DNA from: CAVTWS01 sp963732655
Lineage (GTDB): Bacteria > Actinomycetota > Acidimicrobiia > Acidimicrobiales > SHLQ01
Assembly (NCBI GenBank): GCA_963732655.1
Contig: CAVTAI010000013.1
Span: 620,001-684,000, forward strand
Length of the DNA stretch: 64,000 nt
Reading direction: 5' to 3'
The translations under genes and the position numbers were made by a program. This document shows positions 53,245 through 60,607 of the stretch, in pieces. Position 1 is the first letter of the stretch; the number at the start of each line of letters is the position of its first letter. The notes beneath the pieces are model-generated. The model saw only the letters and a list, made by a program, of their open reading frames with translations. It had not been told where the DNA came from and searched no databases.

Positions 53245-54263
53245 GTCTCGACGACCGATCCTTCGAGCTTGGTGTCGACCTGGCCGGCGAACCACTCGAC
53301 CTCCTCGACGATCTCGACCTCGACCGGCTGTTGATCGAGTTGGACGAGCTGGGTGTCGATTTGACCGGCCCCGATCCGGCTTCGATCCCGAGGCCCCGTG
53401 TCGATCGGCCGGCGACGCTGGCGGCCAGCGTGCTGGGGGAACTGCCGGCCGACCATGTCGCAGCGCCGTCCCGCGCGCCCCGCGCCTCCTTCGACCTGGC
53501 CACGCCGTGGATCGATCCATCGGACCTGCCCTTCACGCCTCAACCTCGCCCCGGAAAGTCGGTGCCGTCACGCATCTTCAGCATGATGTTCACCTGGTTG
53601 TTCCTCGCCGCAGTGGCGTGGTTGATCGTCCCCGAGCTCGATACCCGTTTCCTGCACCAGGGCGAGTTGCGCTACCGCGACGGCATCCTCACGGCGCAGC
53701 CGATCCCCCTGTCGAGCATGTTCCCTTCGGTCGTGGACGAGCTGTACGTCGACTACGCGTCGCTCGACGACGAGATCCTCCCGGCCGGCACCCGGGTGGC
53801 GCTGCTCCGCCGTATGGGTCCCGACGGCGTGACCGAAGAGACCGAGGAGCTCGTCGTACCCATCGATGCTCGATTCGTCTCGGTCGACGCGCCGGAAGGG
53901 TCGGTGATCTATCCGGGCCAGCCCGTCGTGACGATCTACGACCCCATGCTCATGTCGATCCTGGTGACGATCAACGCGCAGGACCTCGAGGACCTTCGTC
54001 GCGGTATGACCGTGTCGTTGACCAACCAGGCGGTGCCGGGCGTCGTCCACGGAACGGTCGACTCCGCGGTGCCACTGCTCGGTACCGATCACGAGCCGAC
54101 GTCGGCCCGGTTGGTCAACATACGGGTCCGTCCCGACCCGGACGAGGTCACCGACCTGGTGCCCGGCATCCGGTTTCGCGTCGTGGTCGACACCGACAGC
54201 GTCGGTGAGGATGCGACCGAGCTGGTGTTCACGGGTACCAGCGCCGAGGACGACGGTGGCTGA
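53241..54263 (+). CDS. Membrane-anchored HlyD/Alg44-like protein, putative glucan export partner
   Basis: The 340-residue protein has a cytoplasmic N-terminus of about 110 acidic residues, one transmembrane helix (about 110-131, MMFTWLFLAAVAWLIVP), and an extracytoplasmic beta-rich domain. That domain resembles the lipoyl/beta-barrel part of membrane-fusion proteins: DELYVDYASLDDEILPAGTRVA, VSVDAPEGSVIYPGQPVVTIYD and DLRRGMTVSLTNQAVPG. The order recalls Alg44, which couples a synthase to export, but no PilZ domain is evident. It overlaps the synthase by four bases and the GH81 gene by one, so the three are almost certainly one transcript. Confidence 0.8.
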   Translation: MSLDDRSFELGVDLAGEPLDLLDDLDLDRLLIELDELGVDLTGPDPASIPRPRVDRPATLAASVLGELPADHVAAPSRAPRASFDLATPWIDPSDLPFTPQPRPGKSVPSRIFSMMFTWLFLAAVAWLIVPELDTRFLHQGELRYRDGILTAQPIPLSSMFPSVVDELYVDYASLDDEILPAGTRVALLRRMGPDGVTEETEELVVPIDARFVSVDAPEGSVIYPGQPVVTIYDPMLMSILVTINAQDLEDLRRGMTVSLTNQAVPGVVHGTVDSAVPLLGTDHEPTSARLVNIRVRPDPDEVTDLVPGIRFRVVVDTDSVGEDATELVFTGTSAEDDGG

Positions 54264-56878
54264 TGCCCGTCCGCCCCTGCCGACGCCGCTCGCTCGCCGG
54301 CGTGGTGCTGATCGGTGCCGTGGGACTGGTGGCCGGGCTGATGCGCGTCGACGACGAAAGTGATGCCGACCCCCGGTCGGCCGAGCCCAGCTGCCCGACG
54401 AGCGCCGCGGCCGTTGTCGATGGCGGCGGACCGCCGAACGTGACCGGGGTGACCTGGGTGTCGTTGCCGGCGGGCGAGCAAGCGCCGCCTCCGGTCAGGA
54501 GCGAACCGTCGGCCGGCGCGATCCCGACCAACCAGTGGTGGTCGTCGGCGCTGGTCGGTCCGGGTACTCAGCCGCTGTGGGCTCGCCCGCTCGCCGTCCA
54601 GGTCATGCCCGATGGTGCACTGCACATGTCGAACGAATCCCCCGACATCCACGACGACGGGACATCGGCGACGGCCTTCATCCCGGCCTTGACCGTCCCG
54701 GCCCCGCTCCCGGCCCCGGACCCGTCCGATGCCGTCCCGGCTGCAGGCCCGTCCGATGCCGTCCCGGCTGCAGGCTCGTCCGATGCCGTCCCGGCTGCAG
54801 GCCCGTCCGAAGCCGTCCCGGCTTCCGTGGTCGTGACGGGGTGGGGCGACTTCCATGTCTCGCTCGCCGTCAGAGTGGGTCGCGGCGAGGTGGCGCCGCC
54901 CGATGGCCAGGGGGATGCCCCGGAGCTCGGCGTGGACGTGGTCGCCGGGTCGCCGTTCGTCGAGCTGACCTTCGTGGGCCGACCGGTGGTGCTGACCGCC
55001 GGCTCGACCGGCCCCGCGGACGCACCGACGTTGGAATTGGTCCCGATCGACGATCGTTCGGCGTCGATTCGGATCCGGGGTCGCTCCTGGGTTGTCGCCG
55101 CCGACCGTGCTGTCGAATGGACCGCCGACGCCGGGTCGGTCGAAGCCCGGCCCCTCGACGACGGGCCGGTTGACCATGGGTCAACTGGCGATGAGTCAGC
55201 CGAGTCGGACCGTCCTTCCGGTGTCGTGCGACTGGTCGTTGGGCCGGTTCCACTTGTCGACAGGCGCTCTGCCGGACGTCCCGTCGATGCGTCCGTCGTC
55301 GATCCGGCGGCGTGGGCGAGCCGAGCCGCCGTGGTGGCCTCGAACCCGGTTGCCAGCACCTCGGAGCACACGTCGGTGTTGGACGACGGTTCTGTGGAGC
55401 AGCGGCTCGTGGTCGACCGCCAGACCGGCTCGGGCGGGCGTCTGCCGACGCTCTGGGCGCTCGGCCCGCACCAGCAGAACGGCACCGACCAGCCCGTCGG
55501 TTGGCTGCCCGATCCTCGGGGCCCGAGCTCGATCGTGGCCGCCGATGAGCTGGTCCTTCATTTCGACGCGGTGCCGATCCTCTGGGCGCCCGCCGCCCCA
55601 GATGGCACGGCCGCCACGGGCGCCCCAGATGGCACGGCCGCCACGGGCGCCCCAGATGGCACGGCCGCCACGGGCGCCCCAGATGGCACGGCCGCCGTGC
55701 CGGTGACGTCGGCGTTGCTGTCCGCCGACCTGGAGGCCGGTCCGGCGAGGTCGACCGGCTCCTACTTCGGGGGCAAACGCGTCGCCTACGACGCGGCGCT
55801 CGCCGACCTCTCTCACGCCTACGGAGAGGCGTCGGTCCGGGCTGACGCGCTCGATCGGGTACGGACGGCGCTCGATGCGCTCCTCGCCGGCACCGGCCCC
55901 GGGTTGGCGTGGAACGGCGAGTGGGGCACGGTCGTGGTAACCCCCGCCGAGTTCGGGGCCGGCAATCAACTCAACGATCACCATCTCCAGTACGGCTACT
56001 GGGTTGCCGCGGCGGCGACGCTGGCGGAAGCGGACCCCGCGTGGGCGACACGGGCTCGTGAGGCGATCGACCTGCTGGTCGCCGACTACGCCGGTGGCGC
56101 CCAGGTGCCGTGCGCTCCCGCCGCCCTGGCCGCCCAGCGGACCTGGGATCCGCAGGCCGGGCACAGCTGGGCTTCGGGTCTGGCGCCGTTTGCCGATGGC
56201 AACAACCTCGAGTCGACCGGAGAGTCGCTCCACGCCTGGTGGGCCGCGGCCCGATGGTTCATGGCGACGGGGCGGCCCGAGCTCGCCGAACCCTTCGTCG
56301 CTCGGCTCACCATCGAAGCCCGGGTGGCGGGCGCCGCCTGGTTCCCGGTGGTGGCCGACGGTAGCGCCCGTCCATGGTTCGGGATCGTGTGGTCGGCCAA
56401 GACCGACCTGGGCACCTGGTTCGACCCGGCCCCCGAGTCGGCCTTGGGCATCCAGCTGCTCCCGCTCGGTCCGGTGAGTCTCACTCGCTACCCGGACGCC
56501 GACGCGGTCGCGGCCGCGCGACAGCGGTGGGCCTGGTGTTCGGGGAGCGGTGACGGGTGCGCGACCCGATGGACGAACCTGCTAGCGAGCGATGCGGCCG
56601 TGGCTGGTGTCGACCCGCCGTCGGGCCCCGATCCGGAGCCGTCGGTGCCGTCCTCGATGCTCGCCTGGTGGCACGGGGTGTGGGCGGCATCGCACCCGGC
56701 CCCTGCGTCGTGCACCCCTGGTGCGGTCCTTCGGGCCGCCTCCGACGGTGCGATCACCCTCCTGGCCGTCAACGTCGGCCCGGAACCGATCGCGGTCCAC
56801 TGCCGTCTGGCCGACGGGCGGGCGTTCATGCAGTCGCTCGATGCCGGCGAGCGATACGCGGGGCCGATCACCCTGTGA
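54263..56878 (+). CDS. Glycoside hydrolase family 81 endo-beta-1,3-glucanase, exported
   Basis: GH81 enzymes cleave beta-1,3-glucans. The 871-residue protein has an N-terminal hydrophobic segment (LAGVVLIGAVGLVAGLM) and then GH81 motifs: IPTNQWWSSAL, WNGEWGTVV, NDHHLQYGYWVAA with the catalytic Asp near 570, GHSWASGLAPFADGNNLEST and the Glu of TGES near 652. Two 27-nt tandem repeats expand loops at 54721-54828 and 55595-55697. The ATG overlaps the stop of the fusion-protein gene (TGATG). Its stop codon lies in a downstream 32-nt tandem array. In the operon it may trim or release the glucan, as BcsZ does for cellulose. Confidence 0.9.
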   Translation: MPVRPCRRRSLAGVVLIGAVGLVAGLMRVDDESDADPRSAEPSCPTSAAAVVDGGGPPNVTGVTWVSLPAGEQAPPPVRSEPSAGAIPTNQWWSSALVGPGTQPLWARPLAVQVMPDGALHMSNESPDIHDDGTSATAFIPALTVPAPLPAPDPSDAVPAAGPSDAVPAAGSSDAVPAAGPSEAVPASVVVTGWGDFHVSLAVRVGRGEVAPPDGQGDAPELGVDVVAGSPFVELTFVGRPVVLTAGSTGPADAPTLELVPIDDRSASIRIRGRSWVVAADRAVEWTADAGSVEARPLDDGPVDHGSTGDESAESDRPSGVVRLVVGPVPLVDRRSAGRPVDASVVDPAAWASRAAVVASNPVASTSEHTSVLDDGSVEQRLVVDRQTGSGGRLPTLWALGPHQQNGTDQPVGWLPDPRGPSSIVAADELVLHFDAVPILWAPAAPDGTAATGAPDGTAATGAPDGTAATGAPDGTAAVPVTSALLSADLEAGPARSTGSYFGGKRVAYDAALADLSHAYGEASVRADALDRVRTALDALLAGTGPGLAWNGEWGTVVVTPAEFGAGNQLNDHHLQYGYWVAAAATLAEADPAWATRAREAIDLLVADYAGGAQVPCAPAALAAQRTWDPQAGHSWASGLAPFADGNNLESTGESLHAWWAAARWFMATGRPELAEPFVARLTIEARVAGAAWFPVVADGSARPWFGIVWSAKTDLGTWFDPAPESALGIQLLPLGPVSLTRYPDADAVAAARQRWAWCSGSGDGCATRWTNLLASDAAVAGVDPPSGPDPEPSVPSSMLAWWHGVWAASHPAPASCTPGAVLRAASDGAITLLAVNVGPEPIAVHCRLADGRAFMQSLDAGERYAGPITL
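54721..54828 (+). repeat. 27-nt coding tandem repeat in the GH81 gene (first)
   Basis: Four copies starting at 54721, 54748, 54775 and 54802 encode PSDAVPAAG-type units in a linker. Confidence 0.92.
55595..55697 (+). repeat. 27-nt coding tandem repeat in the GH81 gene (second)
   Basis: About 3.8 copies, starting at 55595, 55622, 55649 and 55676, encode APDGTAATG units, again in a loop between catalytic-domain strands. Confidence 0.92.
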
Positions 56879-57073
56879 CCTGGGGGTGCTCGGGGCCGAT
56901 CACCCTGTGACCTGGGGGTGCTCGGGGCCGATCACCCTGTGACCTGGGGGTGCTCGGGGCCGATCACCCTGTGACCTGGGGGTGCTCGGTGCCGATCACC
57001 CTGTGACCTGGGGGTGCTCGGTGCCGATCACCCTGTGACCTGGGGGTGCTCGGTGCCGATCACCCTGTGACCT
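56859..57073 (+). repeat. 32-nt tandem array starting within the GH81 3' end
   Basis: About 6.7 copies start at 56859, 56891, 56923, 56955, 56987, 57019 and 57051. The first encodes the last residues of GH81 (GPITL) and its stop. Later copies carry the same stop in changing frames. Units are nearly identical apart from one G/T position shared by the last three. Each unit can pair CACCC with GGGTG. Confidence 0.92.
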
Positions 57074-57086
57074 CGATGGCGCCGCG

Positions 57087-57092
57087 TACCAT
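57087..57092 (+). promoter_or_regulatory. Leaderless-type -10 box
   Basis: TACCAT lies six bases before the ATG at 57099, directly after the 32-nt array, with no Shine-Dalgarno. Confidence 0.45.
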
Positions 57093-57098
57093 TCTGTG

Positions 57099-57515
57099 AT
57101 GCCATACGAAATTTCCGAGGTCCACGCCGACCATCCGATCGACATCGAGGTGGTCGATCGCGCCTCGGGCCGCGCTCGGCGCCTGACCACCTACGCCGGC
57201 TCGGCCCGGATCTCGCCGGTTGAGGCCGCGGATCCGGTCGAGGCGCACCCGGTGGCGTTCTACGTGCCCGAGGCGCCGGCGCTCGGCCCGGCGGTCGAGG
57301 CCACCAGTTGGATCGAGGTGAGCCTGGCCCGGGTGGCGGTGACGTCGGGTGACGAGTCGGGACCGACACTCCACGGCGTGGGCGAGGCCACCCTGCAACA
57401 CGTCGTCGACGATCAGCAGGGTGGGGTCCAGTGGCTCGCCATCTCGTTCAACTGCTACGGCGGGCAACCGATGGTGGTGCGGTACCGGGTGACGGTGTTG
57501 CAGGCGACGAGTTGA
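57099..57515 (+). CDS. Hypothetical protein
   Basis: The 138-residue protein is beta-rich, with no signal peptide, membrane helix or recognised motif. It contains several acidic turns (HADHPIDIEVVDRASGR, DPVEAHPVAFYVP) and a C-terminal NCYGGQPMVVRYRVTV strand pair. It could be a small soluble beta-sandwich protein. The ATG at 57099 fits the leaderless-type box. It lies between the repeat array and a VOC protein gene. Confidence 0.65.
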   Translation: MPYEISEVHADHPIDIEVVDRASGRARRLTTYAGSARISPVEAADPVEAHPVAFYVPEAPALGPAVEATSWIEVSLARVAVTSGDESGPTLHGVGEATLQHVVDDQQGGVQWLAISFNCYGGQPMVVRYRVTVLQATS

Positions 57516-57546
57516 GGTAGAACCTCTGGTAACGGGAGGTGGGCCA

Positions 57547-58053
57547 ATGACGTCTCAACAACACGGCAGCGCGGTCGATCGGGCCGAGGAGTGGGAGGCA
57601 CTGCGTCAGCGGTACCTCCGTCCGCGCCAGTCGAGACCGGAGTCCTCGGCCCGGGGCGTGCACCACGTGGCGTTGATGTCGAGCGACGTGGAGCGCACCA
57701 TCGGCTTCTACCAGGGGGTGCTGGAGTTCCCCTTGATCGAGCTGTTCGAGAACCGGGACTACACGGGGTCGACCCACTTCTTCTTCGACATCGGCCACGG
57801 CAACACCCTGGCCTTCTTCGACTTCCCTGGCCTCGACCTCGGTCCCTATCGCGAGGTCCTCGGCGGTCACCACCACCTGGCCATCTCGGTGGAGCCCGAG
57901 CGGTGGGCGCAGTTGCGGGCCAAGCTCGACGAGCACGGCATCGAGTACCTGCACGAGAGCGGCACGTCGCTCTACATGGCGGGGCCTGACGGTGAGCGGA
58001 TCGAGCTGATCGCCGACCCGCTGCGGGAGATGTACGGCCACCCAGTCGGGTGA
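57547..58053 (+). CDS. VOC (glyoxalase/dioxygenase) superfamily protein
   Basis: The 168-residue protein has a vicinal-oxygen-chelate fold with one pair of betaalphabetabetabeta modules. HHVALMSSDVERTIGFYQGVLEFPL opens the first and supplies a metal His; HHLAISV opens the second; and YMAGPDGERIELI supplies the metal Glu. Family members are isomerases, dioxygenases or glutathione transferases, so the reaction is open. GGGAGGT precedes the ATG. A 27-nt repeat begins at its stop codon. Confidence 0.88.
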   Translation: MTSQQHGSAVDRAEEWEALRQRYLRPRQSRPESSARGVHHVALMSSDVERTIGFYQGVLEFPLIELFENRDYTGSTHFFFDIGHGNTLAFFDFPGLDLGPYREVLGGHHHLAISVEPERWAQLRAKLDEHGIEYLHESGTSLYMAGPDGERIELIADPLREMYGHPVG

Positions 58054-58132
58054 CCCGCGCCTACCGGCGCGTCAGCAGGACCCGTGCCTACTGGCGCGTC
58101 AGAAGGACCCGTGCCTACTGGCGCGTCAGAAG
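58052..58132. repeat. 27-nt tandem repeat between the VOC and thiolase gene ends
   Basis: Three copies start at 58052, 58079 and 58106. The last copy codes on the minus strand for the terminal LLTRQ and stop of the thiolase-like protein; the other copies repeat this coding end beyond the gene. Confidence 0.88.
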
Positions 58133-59314
58133 GATCGTCCCGACGGTGGGGCCACCGCCGTTGGCCACGCACGCCACCTCGGGCTGGCGACTACCCGGTC
58201 GCACGACCTGGCGCTCACCGCCCTGCCCTCGAAGCTGGACCACAGCCTCGTGGAGGAAGCCGAAACCGTGGAGGCGCCCGCCCGACAGTTGCCCGCCATT
58301 GGTGTTCAGCGGCAGCACCCCGTCCCGGGCGATGTTGGCCCCGCCCTCCAAGAACGCGCCCGCCTCGCCGTGGCCGCAGAAGCCCAGGGCTTCGAGCCAA
58401 CACAGGGCGAGGATGCTGAAGCCGTCGTACAGCTCGGCCACGTCGACGTCGGCCGGGCGGAGGTCGGTCCGGGTCCAGAGGCTGGCGGCGGCGTCCCGGC
58501 CAGGGAACGTGGTCATGTCGTCGAACTGGTCCCAGGAGGGACGACCTCGCAGCGCCGTCCCGATCGCTTCGACGTGGGCGGCGGGATGGCGGCAGTCCGG
58601 GGCGTAGTCGACGTGGGAGATCACCACGGCGGTCGAACCGTCGCACGGGACATCGCAGTCGAGCAGGCACAACGGGGTGGAGATCATGCGGGCGGCGAGG
58701 TAGTCGTCGATCGACATCGGGGACTGGTAGATGGCCTTGGGGTTGAGGGCGGCGTTCCGGCGGGCGTTGACGGAGATCTGGCCGAGCTGCTCCCGGGTGG
58801 TGCCGAACTCGTGGAAGTGGCGCTGGGCGACCTGGGCGATGAAATTGACGGCCGACAACGCGCCGAACGGAACGAGGTATTGGAACGGACCGGTGACACC
58901 AGCCGCGCCACCGCTCATCGGTCGGCGACCGCTCTGGCCCTGGGCCGTGCCTTCGGTGACGGTCCGGTACACGAGGACATGGCGTGCCAGTCCGGTCGCC
59001 ACCGCCATGACGGCGTTGACCACCGCTCCGAGCTGGGCGGCGCCTTCGAGGCCCGCGTTGTACCACGACAACGAGAGTCCCAACGCGTCCTGGACCTCGT
59101 TGGCGCCCGGCCCGCCGAACCCGCCGTTCGCCGTGGCTTGCCCGCCTCCCGGATAGGTCGACAGCCCATCGATGTCTGAGACCTCGAGCCCAGCGTCGGC
59201 GATGGCGGCCAGGCAGGAGTCGAGAGTGAGCGCAAGATCGTGGCGTGCGAGGCGACGGCCGACGGTGGATTGCCCGATCCCGGAGATGATGGCGTTACGT
59301 TCCCCGATGTTCAT
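58115..59314 (-). CDS. Thiolase-like lipid-transfer protein (Ltp/SCP-x type)
   Basis: The 399-residue protein is a non-decarboxylating thiolase-fold enzyme of the Ltp group, seen as AIISGIGQSTVGRR at the start, GALSAVNF and ELYDGFSILALCWLEALGFC in the middle, and a GGQLSGGRLHGFGFLHEAVVQLRG segment near the end. Ltp proteins pair with DUF35 partners to cleave beta-hydroxyacyl-CoA side chains by retro-aldol reaction (Ltp2/ChsH2 in steroid degradation). Here the ATG overlaps the DUF35 stop (ATGA), supporting such a complex. The substrate is unknown. Confidence 0.85.
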   Translation of the reverse strand: MNIGERNAIISGIGQSTVGRRLARHDLALTLDSCLAAIADAGLEVSDIDGLSTYPGGGQATANGGFGGPGANEVQDALGLSLSWYNAGLEGAAQLGAVVNAVMAVATGLARHVLVYRTVTEGTAQGQSGRRPMSGGAAGVTGPFQYLVPFGALSAVNFIAQVAQRHFHEFGTTREQLGQISVNARRNAALNPKAIYQSPMSIDDYLAARMISTPLCLLDCDVPCDGSTAVVISHVDYAPDCRHPAAHVEAIGTALRGRPSWDQFDDMTTFPGRDAAASLWTRTDLRPADVDVAELYDGFSILALCWLEALGFCGHGEAGAFLEGGANIARDGVLPLNTNGGQLSGGRLHGFGFLHEAVVQLRGQGGERQVVRPGSRQPEVACVANGGGPTVGTILLTRQ

Positions 59315-59841
59315 GATGCCACCGGCGAGAACTGCGGAATGAACAGTTCGCCGAGCTGCTCGAAGCACACCTGGACCCGCAGGCCGATCGCCACCGCATC
59401 GACATCGACCGATTGAGCTGGATCCAGGTCGCGGAGGTTGGCGGTGATCCGCAGGCCGACCTGCTCGTCGAGCTCGACCAGCACGATCACGTAGGGCTCG
59501 GTGCCCGCGACCCACTGCTGATGGTTCACGGTGAACGAGTGGATGGTGCCCTGGCCGCTCACGGCTTCTGGGGTGACGTCGGCCGAGTGGCATCGCCGGC
59601 ACCGGGGCAGCGGTGGGTGGAGCCAGAGCCCGCACGCCTGGCACCGGGTGATGTGGAGCCGGCCGTCGGCGCCCCCCGTCCAGAACGGTTCGTTCAGCTC
59701 GTCGAGTGCCGGTTTGGCACGGTGAGCGAACAGTGGCGGCAATGTTGCTGGTGGCGACGGCGGGAACGATGTTGCTGGTGGCAACGGCGGGGACGATGTT
59801 GCTGGTGGCGACGGCGGGGACGACGGTGATTCTTGGCGCAC
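59311..59841 (-). CDS. DUF35 OB-fold/zinc-ribbon protein (ChsH2-like)
   Basis: The 176-residue protein has a rubredoxin-like zinc ribbon (CQACG ... CRRC) followed by an OB-fold (GQGTIHSFTVNHQQW, PYVIVLVELDEQVGLRI). This is the DUF35 architecture of partners of thiolase-like and hydratase enzymes. About 40 N-terminal residues are Pro/Ser/Ala-rich and encoded by a 27-nt repeat, which is unusual for the family. The GTG at 59841 is chosen because TATCGT lies seven bases upstream; no Shine-Dalgarno is present. Overlap with the thiolase gene suggests a protein complex. Confidence 0.85.
   Translation of the reverse strand: MRQESPSSPPSPPATSSPPLPPATSFPPSPPATLPPLFAHRAKPALDELNEPFWTGGADGRLHITRCQACGLWLHPPLPRCRRCHSADVTPEAVSGQGTIHSFTVNHQQWVAGTEPYVIVLVELDEQVGLRITANLRDLDPAQSVDVDAVAIGLRVQVCFEQLGELFIPQFSPVAS
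59744..59824 (-). repeat. 27-nt coding tandem repeat in the DUF35 gene
   Basis: Three copies starting at 59744, 59771 and 59798 encode, on the minus strand, SPPSPPATS-type units at the N-terminus of the DUF35 protein. Confidence 0.88.
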
Positions 59842-59848
59842 ATCGGCG

Positions 59849-59854
59849 ACGATA
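59849..59854 (-). promoter_or_regulatory. Leaderless-type -10 box
   Basis: On the minus strand TATCGT lies seven bases before the GTG at 59841, with no Shine-Dalgarno. Confidence 0.5.
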
Positions 59855-59929
59855 GCCGTCCGCCATGGTTGACTGGGCCGTGTCGAGGCCCGGGCGGTCC
59901 TCGGTATGCACGACGATGAGGACAGGTCC

Positions 59930-60607
59930 GTGGCCGAGCTGCAGTTCACCTTTGGGACCATGGGCGCCGGTAAGAGCACGATGGCCCTGCAGGTGCATCA
60001 CAACCTGCGGACCGCCGGGCTGCGTGGTCTGCTGTGCAGCCAGCTCGATCGCCAGGGGGCGAGGGTTTCGAGCCAGCTGGGCGTCTCGGCCGAGGCGGTC
60101 GAAGTCGGCCCCAAGCTCGATCTCTTCGCGCTGGCTATGGCCCTGCGAGAGCGCCACGGCTCACTCGACTACCTGGTCTGCGACGAAGCGCAGTTCTACC
60201 TCCCCGGCCAGATCGACCAGCTGGCCCGAGTCGTCGACGAGCTCGATGCCGATGTCTACGCCTTCGGTCTGCTCACCGACTTCCGAGGGTCACTCTTCGC
60301 CAGCACCAAGCGGCTGCTCGAGTTGGCCGACCACACCCGCACCCTCCAGAACGAGGCGCGGTGCTGGTGCGGCCGCCGCGCCACCCACAACGCTCGGGTC
60401 GTCGACGGTCGGCAGGTGTACGACGGCGATGTCGTCGTCGTCGACGACCCGGATCGAGCCCCCGACGTCAGCTACGAGCTCCGCTGCCGGCGCCACTGGT
60501 TGAGTGGCGCCGGCCGAGCGGATGTCGTCGATCAACCCTCGATGAAGATGGCCGCCCCGTCGAGGTCGGCGTCGGGGATGACCGTGCCGCTCTCGGACGA
60601 GACGTAG
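59930..60607 (+). CDS. tdk: Thymidine kinase
   Basis: Thymidine kinase phosphorylates thymidine in nucleotide salvage. The 225-residue protein has the P-loop GTMGAGKSTMA, VCDEAQFYL with the Walker-B-like Asp/Glu, the lasso-like GLLTDFRGSLF and a C-terminal zinc-ribbon pattern CWCGRRATHNAR ... CRRH. The GTG at 59930 after GAGGACAGG is preferred over the ATG at 59906. The last 30 or so residues are unlike the family and overlap the opposing metalloprotease gene by 76 bases. Confidence 0.92.
   Translation: MAELQFTFGTMGAGKSTMALQVHHNLRTAGLRGLLCSQLDRQGARVSSQLGVSAEAVEVGPKLDLFALAMALRERHGSLDYLVCDEAQFYLPGQIDQLARVVDELDADVYAFGLLTDFRGSLFASTKRLLELADHTRTLQNEARCWCGRRATHNARVVDGRQVYDGDVVVVDDPDRAPDVSYELRCRRHWLSGAGRADVVDQPSMKMAAPSRSASGMTVPLSDET

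Noticed and set aside
53241..54263. PilZ domain in the fusion-like protein
   Set aside because: No RxxxR followed by a D/NxSxxG pattern was found in its N-terminal region.
56859..57073. 32-nt array as a CRISPR
   Set aside because: Copies are directly adjacent with no spacers, and no cas genes are near.
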